Shown here one piece after another: positions 54,414 through 62,031 of a stretch of 64,000 nt of DNA. The translations under genes and the position numbers were made by a program. The DNA comes from Winogradskyella litoriviva (lineage in GTDB: Bacteria; Bacteroidota; Bacteroidia; Flavobacteriales; Flavobacteriaceae). Within the stretch, counting starts at the first letter, position 1; each line of letters begins with the position of its first letter. The notes under the pieces were generated by a model. It ran no database searches. It was not told where the DNA came from and saw only the letters and a list, made by a program, of their open reading frames with translations. The stretch covers positions 124,001-188,000 of the forward strand of contig NZ_JABRWQ010000001.1 of the NCBI RefSeq assembly GCF_013249065.1. The letters run 5' to 3'.

Positions 54414-55856
54414 ATGAAAAAAATCATATATACCATTTCAATTTTAAGCTTAATTTTTACAACAAGCTGCACCAAAGATTTTGAAGACATCAACACCAAT
54501 CCTAACTCGCCAAGTTCGGTACAACCGAGTTTGTTACTGAGACAAGTTATTTACGATTTTGGCGAAAATATGAGCTACGAAGGTTTTGTGGCTGGCGATT
54601 TATTAGCGCAACACAGAACCGCTTTAGATTTTAATTTATTTGATAGGCATGCTTTAAAATCGCCACAATTAGGTGGTAATCCTTGGCCTATATTTTATAC
54701 CAATTTAAGAGATAATGAAATCATTTTAAACCAATCAAGAACTGTTGAGACTTTTGCGGTTTATGAAGGCCCTGCGTTAATTTTAAAAGCCTATATGACA
54801 GCTGGTTTAACTGATTTATTTGGAGACGTGCCTTATTTTGAAGCCTTTAATGGAGTTGAAGGTTCTGTAACACCAACTTATGATTTACAGGAAGATATTT
54901 ACCTTAACGACAACGGTATTTTAGATAATCTAGACAAAGGCATTGCAGCCATTGAAGCCTATTCAGATGCTATTCCACTAGAAGGCGATATTTTATTTAA
55001 TGGCGATTTGGACGCTTGGATAAAGTTTGCAAATGCCTTAAAAGTTAAACATTTGCTTCGTATTTCAGATAAAGTAGATGTTTCAAGCTCAATGCAAACC
55101 TTATATGATGAAGGCAATTATATCACTTCAAACAGTGAGAATGCTATTTTCAATTTTACCAATACAGACCCAAATAGTTTTAGATTAGCACAATTACGAA
55201 TTGGCGATTTCAACAACTTTGTATTATCAGAAACTATGGAAGACATCTTAATAAATTTAAACGACACTAGAATTTCGAGTTTATTTCGTCCATTTTCTAA
55301 TTCAACCACAAATGAATATAACGGATTATTAAATGGAATTGACGCGTCTTCCACGTCTATTGCCTTAGCCGATTATTCGTTAGCAAGCACAGCTTTTAGA
55401 GAAGACACATCCACATTAGACGCTAATTTTATTACCGCTTGGGAAGTGCAATTTGCTTTAGCAGAAGCGGCTGCCAGAAACATAATTTCGGCAGATGCAC
55501 AAACCTTATACAATAATGGTGTTATTTTAGCATTTGAGTATTGGAACACGGAATTACCAGCCGATTATTTAGCTGGTCCTGCAGCTTACAATGCTTTTGG
55601 ATCAAATCCAATAGAGCAAATTTTGACTCAAAAATGGATTGCAAATGTGATTAATGGTTATGAAGGTTGGATAGAATACAGAAGAACAGGTTTCCCAGAA
55701 TTACAAACTATTTCTGCGAGTTTAAATAATGATATCATTCCAGTAAGAATGCCATATCCTGCGGAAGAAGAAGCTTTAAATTTTGAAAATTATAGTGTTG
55801 CTGCATCTGCAACCGACAACAATAGTATAAATGTTCCAGTGTGGTGGAATGAATAA
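54414..55856 (+). CDS. SusD/RagB-family outer-membrane lipoprotein
   Basis: The 480-residue protein has a lipoprotein signal (ISILSLIFTTSC, Cys at about 19) followed by TKDFEDINTNPNSPSS. That start is typical of the SusD-like group that includes PF12741/PF12771. It contains the helical TPR-like repeats (LILKAYMTAGLTDLFGDVPYFEAFNG) and ends RMPYPAEEEALNFENY...WW. It acts as the lid and substrate receptor of the SusC transporter. There is a 6-bp gap to the symporter gene, so the three are one transport unit. Confidence 0.92.
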   Translation: MKKIIYTISILSLIFTTSCTKDFEDINTNPNSPSSVQPSLLLRQVIYDFGENMSYEGFVAGDLLAQHRTALDFNLFDRHALKSPQLGGNPWPIFYTNLRDNEIILNQSRTVETFAVYEGPALILKAYMTAGLTDLFGDVPYFEAFNGVEGSVTPTYDLQEDIYLNDNGILDNLDKGIAAIEAYSDAIPLEGDILFNGDLDAWIKFANALKVKHLLRISDKVDVSSSMQTLYDEGNYITSNSENAIFNFTNTDPNSFRLAQLRIGDFNNFVLSETMEDILINLNDTRISSLFRPFSNSTTNEYNGLLNGIDASSTSIALADYSLASTAFREDTSTLDANFITAWEVQFALAEAAARNIISADAQTLYNNGVILAFEYWNTELPADYLAGPAAYNAFGSNPIEQILTQKWIANVINGYEGWIEYRRTGFPELQTISASLNNDIIPVRMPYPAEEEALNFENYSVAASATDNNSINVPVWWNE

Positions 55857-55862
55857 AAACGT

Positions 55863-57203
55863 ATGGATATAATTGACTGGCAATGGCTTTTAATAATCGC
55901 ATCGAGTGTTTTGCTCTTTGTGCTTTCGCCATTAGCTAAAACTACCGACCAATTTTTTAAGGCCGTTCATAAAAGAAAAGCGCCAAATGCTTTGGTGCTT
56001 ACTGGTAGCCTTATTATTTCTTGGATTTTTGCCAAGAGTATTACCAATGCAGCAAATTTAGGCTTAAGCTTTGGTATTGTTGGTGGTGTGGCTTATGCTG
56101 GTTACTATTTGTCTTTTGCAGTTGCTGGTTTATTGATTTATAAAATTAGAACTGTTGGTGGTTTTAAGAGTATTCACGAATTCCTGACGAGCAAATTTGG
56201 CAAAGGCGCCATGGCTTTATTTTCAATTTTAATTGCCATTCGTTTGTTTAATGAAGTTTGGAGTAACACCATGGTTATTGGTAGTTATTTTGGAGACATT
56301 GGCAGTTCAGCCTACTACAAAGCCATTATTGTTTTTACCGCTCTAACCTTAGCCTATGCGATTAAAGGCGGATTGAGTAGTTCTATTTTTACAGATGTAA
56401 TTCAAATGGTATTATTTAGTATTTTATTGTTAGTCATTCTTTGGAAAATCTTCTCAGTAGAATCCTTTACCGTCAGCGATGTTACGTCTTCAGGCACATG
56501 GAGTTTTGAGTTGGGTTTAAATCTGTTTTTTGCAGCTATTATTCAATCGTTTAGTTATCCGTTTCACGACCCAGTTTTAACAGATAGAGCTTTTATAAGT
56601 TCGCCAAAAGTCACGCGCAAAAGCTTTTTGTGGGCAAGTTTATTAGGTGCTATTTGCATTATTTTATTTAGTATTATTGGTGTTTATGCACAAACGCAAG
56701 GCTTTACTGGTCAGGCAGCAGTTCAAGTTGGTAAAGCGTTTGGTGTTATCATTCTATTAGTCATTAATTTTATAATGATAACTTCTGCAGCTTCAACCTT
56801 AGACTCTACATTTTCATCCTTTTCCAAATTATTAGCAGTTGATTTAGGCATGGTAAAAGACCTCACTTTTGGGCGAGTGTCCATGGCAACCATTGCCATT
56901 TTAGGAACCCTACCCATATTTTTAAATGCCGAAATTTTATCTGCAACAACTATTTCGGGAACCATGGTTATTGGCTTAACACCTATCTTTTTATTTTGGA
57001 AAATGAAAGTCCCAAAAATCAGTTTTTATCTTAGCATCATCACAGGATTGGTATTTGGATTCTTATTGGTATTTAATGTATTTCCTGAAGCCTTAATTTT
57101 TACAGAAGGAAAATATGCCGACTTGCTTTGGGTCAATATTTGGGGCATTTTTAGTTGTAATATTTTATATTTCATACCGAGATGGTTGAAATCAAATCAA
57201 TAA
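55863..57203 (+). CDS. Sodium:solute symporter family protein
   Basis: The 446-residue inner-membrane protein has about twelve to thirteen hydrophobic helices in the SSS (LeuT-fold) pattern, with GGFKSIHEFLTSKFG, AYAIKGGLSSSIFTDVIQMVLF (the SSS signature region) and MITSAASTLDSTFSSFSKLLAVDL. The latter two are where sodium-site residues lie in relatives. The substrate is unknown. It continues the SusC/SusD unit and may carry the imported compound across the inner membrane. Confidence 0.88.
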   Translation: MDIIDWQWLLIIASSVLLFVLSPLAKTTDQFFKAVHKRKAPNALVLTGSLIISWIFAKSITNAANLGLSFGIVGGVAYAGYYLSFAVAGLLIYKIRTVGGFKSIHEFLTSKFGKGAMALFSILIAIRLFNEVWSNTMVIGSYFGDIGSSAYYKAIIVFTALTLAYAIKGGLSSSIFTDVIQMVLFSILLLVILWKIFSVESFTVSDVTSSGTWSFELGLNLFFAAIIQSFSYPFHDPVLTDRAFISSPKVTRKSFLWASLLGAICIILFSIIGVYAQTQGFTGQAAVQVGKAFGVIILLVINFIMITSAASTLDSTFSSFSKLLAVDLGMVKDLTFGRVSMATIAILGTLPIFLNAEILSATTISGTMVIGLTPIFLFWKMKVPKISFYLSIITGLVFGFLLVFNVFPEALIFTEGKYADLLWVNIWGIFSCNILYFIPRWLKSNQ

Positions 57204-57204
57204 G

Positions 57205-57223
57205 ACTTCCTCTTTAGTGGGAA
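57205..57223 (+). repeat. Short palindrome ahead of the metallophosphoesterase gene
   Basis: ACTTCCTCTTTAGTGGGAA has TTCC/GGAA arms and ends 5 bp before the ATG at 57229. It is the same kind of element as at 11821 and 17120. Confidence 0.35.
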
Positions 57224-57228
57224 ATAAT

Positions 57229-58056
57229 ATGAATAAAAAAATAAATGATATTGGTAAACTCTCTGGCAAAGTGCTACTTTTTGGTGGTGTTTACAGTAAT
57301 CTTCAAGCGCTTGAAGCCTTAATTGCTGTGGCAGAAGCGGAAGGTATTCCACCAGAAAACTGTATTTGTACAGGCGACATTATTGGGTATTGCGCGCAGC
57401 CAGAAGAAACACTGCAAACGTTTAAAACGTGGAAGGCAAAAAGCATTGTCGGCAATGTAGAAATACAACTGCGCGATGATGAAGATGATTGTGGTTGCGA
57501 TTTTAGAGTAGGCTCACGATGCGATAATTTTTCGCAACAATGGTATCCTTATGCTAAGAGCAAATTATCACAAGATTCTTTAAATTATCTTGAAACACTT
57601 CCAGACCATATTAAATTCACTCTAAGTAATAAAACTGTTTCTGTGGTTCATGGTTCTTATTTTAATGTTTCAGAATTTATATTTAAATCAACAGATTGGT
57701 CAATAAAAGCTGAAAATTTTGAAGCTGCAAAAAGCGATATGATAATTGCTGGCCATTGTGGTTTACCGTTTTTAGACCAACAAGATGATAAACTTTGGGT
57801 TAATCCTGGTGTTATTGGTATGCCTGCAAACGACGGAAATCCTTACGTTTGGTATGCTATTTTAGACGATTCAAAACCATTGACTACCGTAAATTTCCGT
57901 AAATTAGATTACGATTATACACGTACAAATCAACTGATGTTAAACGGATTACTACCAGAATCTTATGCAAAAACCATAGTTACTGGTATTTGGGATAACA
58001 TGGAAATATTACCAGAAACAGAAAAACAATTACAAGGAAAACCTATATTACTGTAA
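57229..58056 (+). CDS. Metallophosphoesterase-like protein with degenerate metal site
   Basis: I take the ATG at 57229 (275 residues); the GTG at 57217 lies in a palindrome. The calcineurin-like order is visible: LLFGGVYSNLQALEAL (15-30), CTGDIIGYCAQPEE (GD 49-50), SIVGNVE (GN 75-76), SVVHGS (H141), IAGHCGLPF (175-180) and VNPGVIGMP. The first motif, usually DxHGNL, reads GVYSNL, and the usual GHxH reads GHCG, so several ligands are missing. A Cys-rich insert (CGC...C, 88-98) follows. The same GGxYSNLQA form occurs in other arsenosugar-cluster members as I remember them. Confidence 0.75.
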   Translation: MNKKINDIGKLSGKVLLFGGVYSNLQALEALIAVAEAEGIPPENCICTGDIIGYCAQPEETLQTFKTWKAKSIVGNVEIQLRDDEDDCGCDFRVGSRCDNFSQQWYPYAKSKLSQDSLNYLETLPDHIKFTLSNKTVSVVHGSYFNVSEFIFKSTDWSIKAENFEAAKSDMIIAGHCGLPFLDQQDDKLWVNPGVIGMPANDGNPYVWYAILDDSKPLTTVNFRKLDYDYTRTNQLMLNGLLPESYAKTIVTGIWDNMEILPETEKQLQGKPILL

Positions 58057-58086
58057 GGTTGGACAAACAAATTATACTAAACCCTT

Positions 58087-58578
58087 ATGAAGAATTTTAT
58101 TTTACTCTCATTTCTGCTTCTAGGCATTGCAGGACATAGTCAAAGTAGTATAAAAAAGCTACTAAAAAAACATAACGAAGAAAGCGTTCCTTATATCTCA
58201 GTTGACGAATTGGCAATGCCAAAAACCGATGCTATTTTATTGGATGCAAGAGAACTTTCAGAATTTAATGTGAGTCATTTGGAAGATGCTATTTGTGTTG
58301 GTTATGACGAATTTAATTTAGAAACAACTACGGAATTACTTCCAGATAAATCGGCAACCATAGTAGTGTATTGTTCGCTTGGTATTCGCTCAGAAGACGT
58401 TGCAGAACAGCTTAAAAAGGCTGGTTACACCAATGTTTTTAATTTATTTGGTGGTATTTTTGAATGGAAAAATAACGACTTCACAATTTACAATACAGAA
58501 GGCGAAACAGATGATGTTCACGCATTTTCTAAAGAATGGAGTAAATGGCTGACAAAAGGAAATAAAATATATGACTGA
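58087..58578 (+). CDS. Secreted rhodanese-domain protein
   Basis: The 163-residue protein has a signal peptide (MKNFILLSFLLLGIAGHSQ) and one rhodanese domain with LLDARELSEFNVSHLEDA and the active-site Cys96 in VVYCSLGIRSEDVAEQL. The loop CSLGIRS is the form that can bind sulfur or related oxyanions; rhodanese-like folds also include arsenate reductases of the Cdc25 type. The role here is unknown. It overlaps the next gene by 8 bp. Confidence 0.85.
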   Translation: MKNFILLSFLLLGIAGHSQSSIKKLLKKHNEESVPYISVDELAMPKTDAILLDARELSEFNVSHLEDAICVGYDEFNLETTTELLPDKSATIVVYCSLGIRSEDVAEQLKKAGYTNVFNLFGGIFEWKNNDFTIYNTEGETDDVHAFSKEWSKWLTKGNKIYD

Positions 58579-59200
58579 TGCACTTGTAATTGTGTTTGTA
58601 AAAAACATTAAACTAGGAACTGTAAAAACAAGACTTGCAAAAACTATTGGCGATTTTGGCGCTTTTGAGGTCTATACCGAATTGGTTAAAATCACAGAAA
58701 AAGCAACACAAGCATTAGCGTTTGATAAACGTATTTATTTTTCTACTTCTGTGGTTGATTCTCAATGGCCAAACGATTTTAAAACCGTACAAAACGGAAC
58801 GGATTTAGGTGAGCGCATGAACAATGCATTTATAGACGGCTTTAAAGCTGGCTATAAAAAAATTGTTTTAATTGGTTCAGATTTACCAGACATTAATGCT
58901 TCTCATATTTCTAAAGGCATCGACGCTTTAGAGACTAGCGATGTTGTTTTTGGACCAGCAGAAGATGGTGGTTATTATTTGGTAGGCTTATCACAACCCA
59001 ACACAACAATCTTTACAGACAAACCTTGGAGTCAACCCAATTTATTAACAGAAACTTTACAAGAGTTACACAAAAATAACGTTTCAGTTAGTACCTTAGA
59101 CACTTTAAATGATATAGACACTTTTGAAGATTTAATTGCTTCAGATTTTTATAAATCTAACTTAAAACTTCAAGAAAAAATACAACAACTCAATGATTAA
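58571..59200 (+). CDS. DUF2064/TIGR04282-family glycosyltransferase
   Basis: The 209-residue protein shows the complete motif set: FVKNIKLGTVKTRLAKTIG (nucleotide loop, 9-27), GTDLGERMNNAF, IVLIGSDLPDINASHI and VVFGPAEDGGYYLVGL. It resembles the CofC/MobA-like nucleotidyl/glycosyltransferase fold. The family is tied to arsenosugar-type clusters. It overlaps the rhodanese gene by 8 bp and the phosphorylase gene by 8 bp, so three proteins are translationally coupled. It is the canonical partner of the divergent copy at 50439. Confidence 0.88.
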   Translation: MTDALVIVFVKNIKLGTVKTRLAKTIGDFGAFEVYTELVKITEKATQALAFDKRIYFSTSVVDSQWPNDFKTVQNGTDLGERMNNAFIDGFKAGYKKIVLIGSDLPDINASHISKGIDALETSDVVFGPAEDGGYYLVGLSQPNTTIFTDKPWSQPNLLTETLQELHKNNVSVSTLDTLNDIDTFEDLIASDFYKSNLKLQEKIQQLND

Positions 59201-60005
59201 ATTTATAACAGAAAGCACTGAATATTTACAAAGCAAAGGTTTTGAAAATCCTGAAATAGGTATCATTCTTGGTACTGGTTTAGGACAATTAATTAATGAA
59301 ATTGAAATCATTGCCGAAGCAAGTTATAACCACATTCCTAATTTTCCAACGGCAACTGTAGAGTTTCATAAAGGCAAACTTATTTATGGTATTCTAGAAG
59401 GTAAGAAAATCGTTGTGATGCAAGGCCGTTTTCATATTTATGAAGGTTACACGTTGCAAGATGTTACTTTTCCTGTAAGAATAATGGAAAAATTAGGCAT
59501 TAAGACTTTATTGGTCTCTAATGCTGCAGGAGCTGTAAATTTAGACTTCAAAAAAGGCGAATTAATGCTAATTGACGACCATATAAATTTACAAGGTGGT
59601 TCGCCTTTAGCTTTTAAAGGCGTTTCAGAATTAGGCGAACGATTTACAGATATGAGTGCGCCTTATGACGCTGAAATCAACTCAAAATTTGAAAGTATTG
59701 CTAAAGGACAAAACATCACTTTACACAAAGGTGTTTATGCTAGTGTTGTTGGACCACAATTAGAAACAAGAGCAGAATATCGCATGCTAAAAACTATTGG
59801 CGCTGATGCTGTTGGTATGAGTACAGTACCAGAAATTATTGTGGCTAACCATTTAAATTTAAAAGCGGCTGCTGTTTCGGTTTTAACTGATGAGTGTAAC
59901 CCAGAAAATCTAAAACCTGTTGATATTGCTGAAATTATTGCCATGGCAGGAAAAGCAGAACCAAACATGATTACGTTGTTTAAAGAATTGATAAAGACAC
60001 TTTAA
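59193..60005 (+). CDS. Purine-nucleoside phosphorylase
   Basis: The 270-residue enzyme is of the trimeric PNP type: GIILGTGLGQLINEIE (phosphate loop), VVMQGRFHIYEGYTLQDVTFPVR, LLVSNAAGAVN, SVVGPQLETRAEYRMLKTIGADAVGMSTVPEIIVANH and SVLTDECNPENLKPV. It splits purine nucleosides with phosphate to base and ribose-1-phosphate. In this cluster it could release adenine from the nucleoside made by ArsS, giving a sugar phosphate for the glycosyltransferases. That step is inference. It overlaps the glycosyltransferase gene by 8 bp. Confidence 0.92.
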   Translation: MIKFITESTEYLQSKGFENPEIGIILGTGLGQLINEIEIIAEASYNHIPNFPTATVEFHKGKLIYGILEGKKIVVMQGRFHIYEGYTLQDVTFPVRIMEKLGIKTLLVSNAAGAVNLDFKKGELMLIDDHINLQGGSPLAFKGVSELGERFTDMSAPYDAEINSKFESIAKGQNITLHKGVYASVVGPQLETRAEYRMLKTIGADAVGMSTVPEIIVANHLNLKAAAVSVLTDECNPENLKPVDIAEIIAMAGKAEPNMITLFKELIKTL

Positions 60006-60151
60006 TATATAAAAGTATATAGTCCTTATAAAATTCTTATAAATTCCTATAATAGTTGGACTTTAAGAAACTAGATGTCCTTGGCTAAAAAACCAAATGT
60101 TAATGCAGTTAGACATAATGCAGTTGGATTATTAATTTGCGTTAATTTTAG

Positions 60152-60313
60152 ACTAACATTAAGTCTTTAGAATTAAATTTTAAAACCGATTATATACCGC
60201 AAACAGGTAGAGATATTGAATTAGGTTTTGAAGGCGTTAAAGAATTTTCCAAGGATTTTATTAGTCAAGAATTGTATCCTGCATTCTCTAAAAAAAGAGA
60301 ATCAGATGTTTAA
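60152..60313 (+). pseudogene. C-terminal remnant of an unknown gene
   Basis: An open frame without ATG reads ...SLELNFKTDYIPQTGRDIE and then LGFEGVKEFSKDFISQELYP, ending SKKRESDV at the stop 60311-60313. The coding-like composition and missing start suggest the tail of a decayed gene. I do not recognise it. The rest of the 319-bp gap after the phosphorylase gene (60006-60151) shows only AT-rich sequence and a short direct repeat (ATGCAGTT twice near 60112-60128). Confidence 0.4.
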
Positions 60314-60324
60314 AACTACTACCA

Positions 60325-61197
60325 ATGAAATATCATTTTGCTTTAATTATATCACTATTTATAATGTCTTGCGCTACAAAAAAGCAGACGATTAAAACAG
60401 AAAACAATACTTCTGAAAAGACTACAAAAGAAACAAGCAAAGCAGATTTAACTGCAATTACAGAAGTACCAGAATCCAAAAATGAAACGCTTGTTGACAC
60501 CGAAGTAGATTTAATTCCGTTACCACCAAAACCACCAAAACAATTATCTAACTTTAAGGAAGTAATACATAACCGATGGAATACGATATTGCAAAAGCAT
60601 GTTTCTGAATCTGGTAATGTTGATTATAAGGCCATAAAAAATGAATCAGAATTTGACGTCTATATCGATTATCTCAGTGAAACAGTACCTGATGACACTT
60701 GGACTAAAGACGAAAAATTAGCCTATTGGATTAACGCTTACAATGCCTTAACTGTAGATTTAATTCTTAGACATTATCCTGTAAAAAGCATTAAAGACAT
60801 TAAAGACCCTTGGGACCAAAGGCTTTGGCAATTTGGCGATACATGGCAAAATCTTAATGATATTGAACATAAGATTTTAAGAAAAATGGACGAACCTCGT
60901 ATTCATTTTGCCATAGTTTGTGCATCTATCTCGTGTCCTAAATTACAGAACGAAGCCTTTACCGCTTCAAATTTAGAAACACAGTTAACAACGGCAACTA
61001 AAGAATTTTTAAACGATTCTACTAAAAATGAATTAACCGAAGACCACATTAAATTGTCTAAAATTTTTAAATGGTTTAAAAAGGATTTTGAACAAGATGG
61101 CGATTTAATAAATCTATTAAATCAATATGCTGACGTTAACATTTCAAGTTCAGCTAAAAAAAGCTTTAAAGATTACAACTGGAATTTGAATGATTAA
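60325..61197 (+). CDS. DUF547 lipoprotein of the arsenosugar-type cluster
   Basis: The 290-residue protein has a lipoprotein signal (ALIISLFIMSC, Cys at 16), a polar and Pro-rich linker to about residue 75, and a DUF547 domain. The domain includes RWNTILQKHVSESGNVDYKAI, KLAYWINAYNALTVDLILRHYPVKSI, LNDIEHKILRK and FAIVCASISCPKLQNEAF. DUF547 is a papain/transglutaminase-like fold of unknown activity; the Cys/His in this last segment are candidates. It is often found beside arsS-type genes. Confidence 0.82.
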   Translation: MKYHFALIISLFIMSCATKKQTIKTENNTSEKTTKETSKADLTAITEVPESKNETLVDTEVDLIPLPPKPPKQLSNFKEVIHNRWNTILQKHVSESGNVDYKAIKNESEFDVYIDYLSETVPDDTWTKDEKLAYWINAYNALTVDLILRHYPVKSIKDIKDPWDQRLWQFGDTWQNLNDIEHKILRKMDEPRIHFAIVCASISCPKLQNEAFTASNLETQLTTATKEFLNDSTKNELTEDHIKLSKIFKWFKKDFEQDGDLINLLNQYADVNISSSAKKSFKDYNWNLND

Positions 61198-61230
61198 AAA
61201 CTCACCTAAAACATTTTTCGTAAGTAAACT

Positions 61231-62031
61231 ATGATAAGTATAATTATTCCTGTTTTAAATGAAGCTGATACTATTGGTAAATTAATTCACCATATTAATC
61301 AAAATACATTGGCTTCAAATATTTCGGAAATAATTATTGTTGATGGAGGAAGTACGGATGGGACACAAGAGGTTGTAAATAAAATACTTGATGTCACATC
61401 GAGCGAAAGCGAGATGTCTCATAAAGAAGCTACAGAAACAAATTTCGAAAGTTCTGCTAAAGTAATCAACCCAAAAACAAGTTCAACATCCCAAAATCAA
61501 TCAAAAATTGTATTGGTTAATTCTGAAAAAGGAAGAGCGAAACAAATGAATCTTGGTGCAAAGCATGCCAATGGCAGCATCTTATATTTTCTCCATGCAG
61601 ATTCTTTTCCACCAAAAAATTTTGACCAACTGATTATTAATGAAGTGAATAATGGAAATAAAGCCGGTTGTTTTAGAATGCAGTTTGACAGTAATCATTG
61701 GTGGTTACGTTTAGCAAGTTGGTTAACTCAATTTTCTTGGCGCGCTTGTAGAGGTGGTGACCAAAGTCAGTTTATAACACGAACACTTTTTGATGATATT
61801 GGTGGTTATGATGAAAATTACATCATTTACGAAGACAATATTTTAATTAACGAACTGTACGCAAGAAACGAATTTGTTGTCATTAATAAAAAGCTAAAAA
61901 CCTCAGCACGTATGTATAATAAACATGGCATTTGGAAAGTACAATATCATTTTTGGACGATTTATATAAAGAAAATGTTTGGTGCACCTGCGGATGATAT
62001 GCTGTTTTACTACAAAAAGCATTTAGGTTAA
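61231..62031 (+). CDS. TIGR04283-family glycosyltransferase (GT2) with in-frame repeat insertion
   Basis: The 266-residue GT2 enzyme has IIPVLNEADTIGKLI, IIIVDGGSTDGTQEVV, EKGRAKQMNLGAKHANGSILYFLHADSFPP (nucleotide-sugar and metal site in pieces), GGDQSQFITRTLFDDIGGYDE and the late EDNILI. The family is linked to arsenosugar-type clusters. Residues about 55-93 are a Ser/Thr/Glu/Lys-rich insert not expected between the third strand and EKGRA. Its beginning is encoded by a palindromic repeat (61391-61420). It ends the cluster, with the stop abutting the convergent phosphatase stop. Confidence 0.85.
   Translation: MISIIIPVLNEADTIGKLIHHINQNTLASNISEIIIVDGGSTDGTQEVVNKILDVTSSESEMSHKEATETNFESSAKVINPKTSSTSQNQSKIVLVNSEKGRAKQMNLGAKHANGSILYFLHADSFPPKNFDQLIINEVNNGNKAGCFRMQFDSNHWWLRLASWLTQFSWRACRGGDQSQFITRTLFDDIGGYDENYIIYEDNILINELYARNEFVVINKKLKTSARMYNKHGIWKVQYHFWTIYIKKMFGAPADDMLFYYKKHLG
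61391..61420 (+). repeat. Palindromic repeat element inside the glycosyltransferase gene
   Basis: ATGTCACATCGAGCGAAAGC then GAGATGTCTC is an imperfect palindrome (CATC..GC-GAAA-GC..GATG). It resembles the GTCACATCGAGCG...CGAGATGTC elements scattered between genes of flavobacteria. Here it is translated as DVTSSESEMS. Confidence 0.55.

Noticed and set aside
57217..57228. GTG start four codons before the metallophosphoesterase ATG
   Set aside because: It lies inside a palindrome and adds only GNN ahead of a good ATG.
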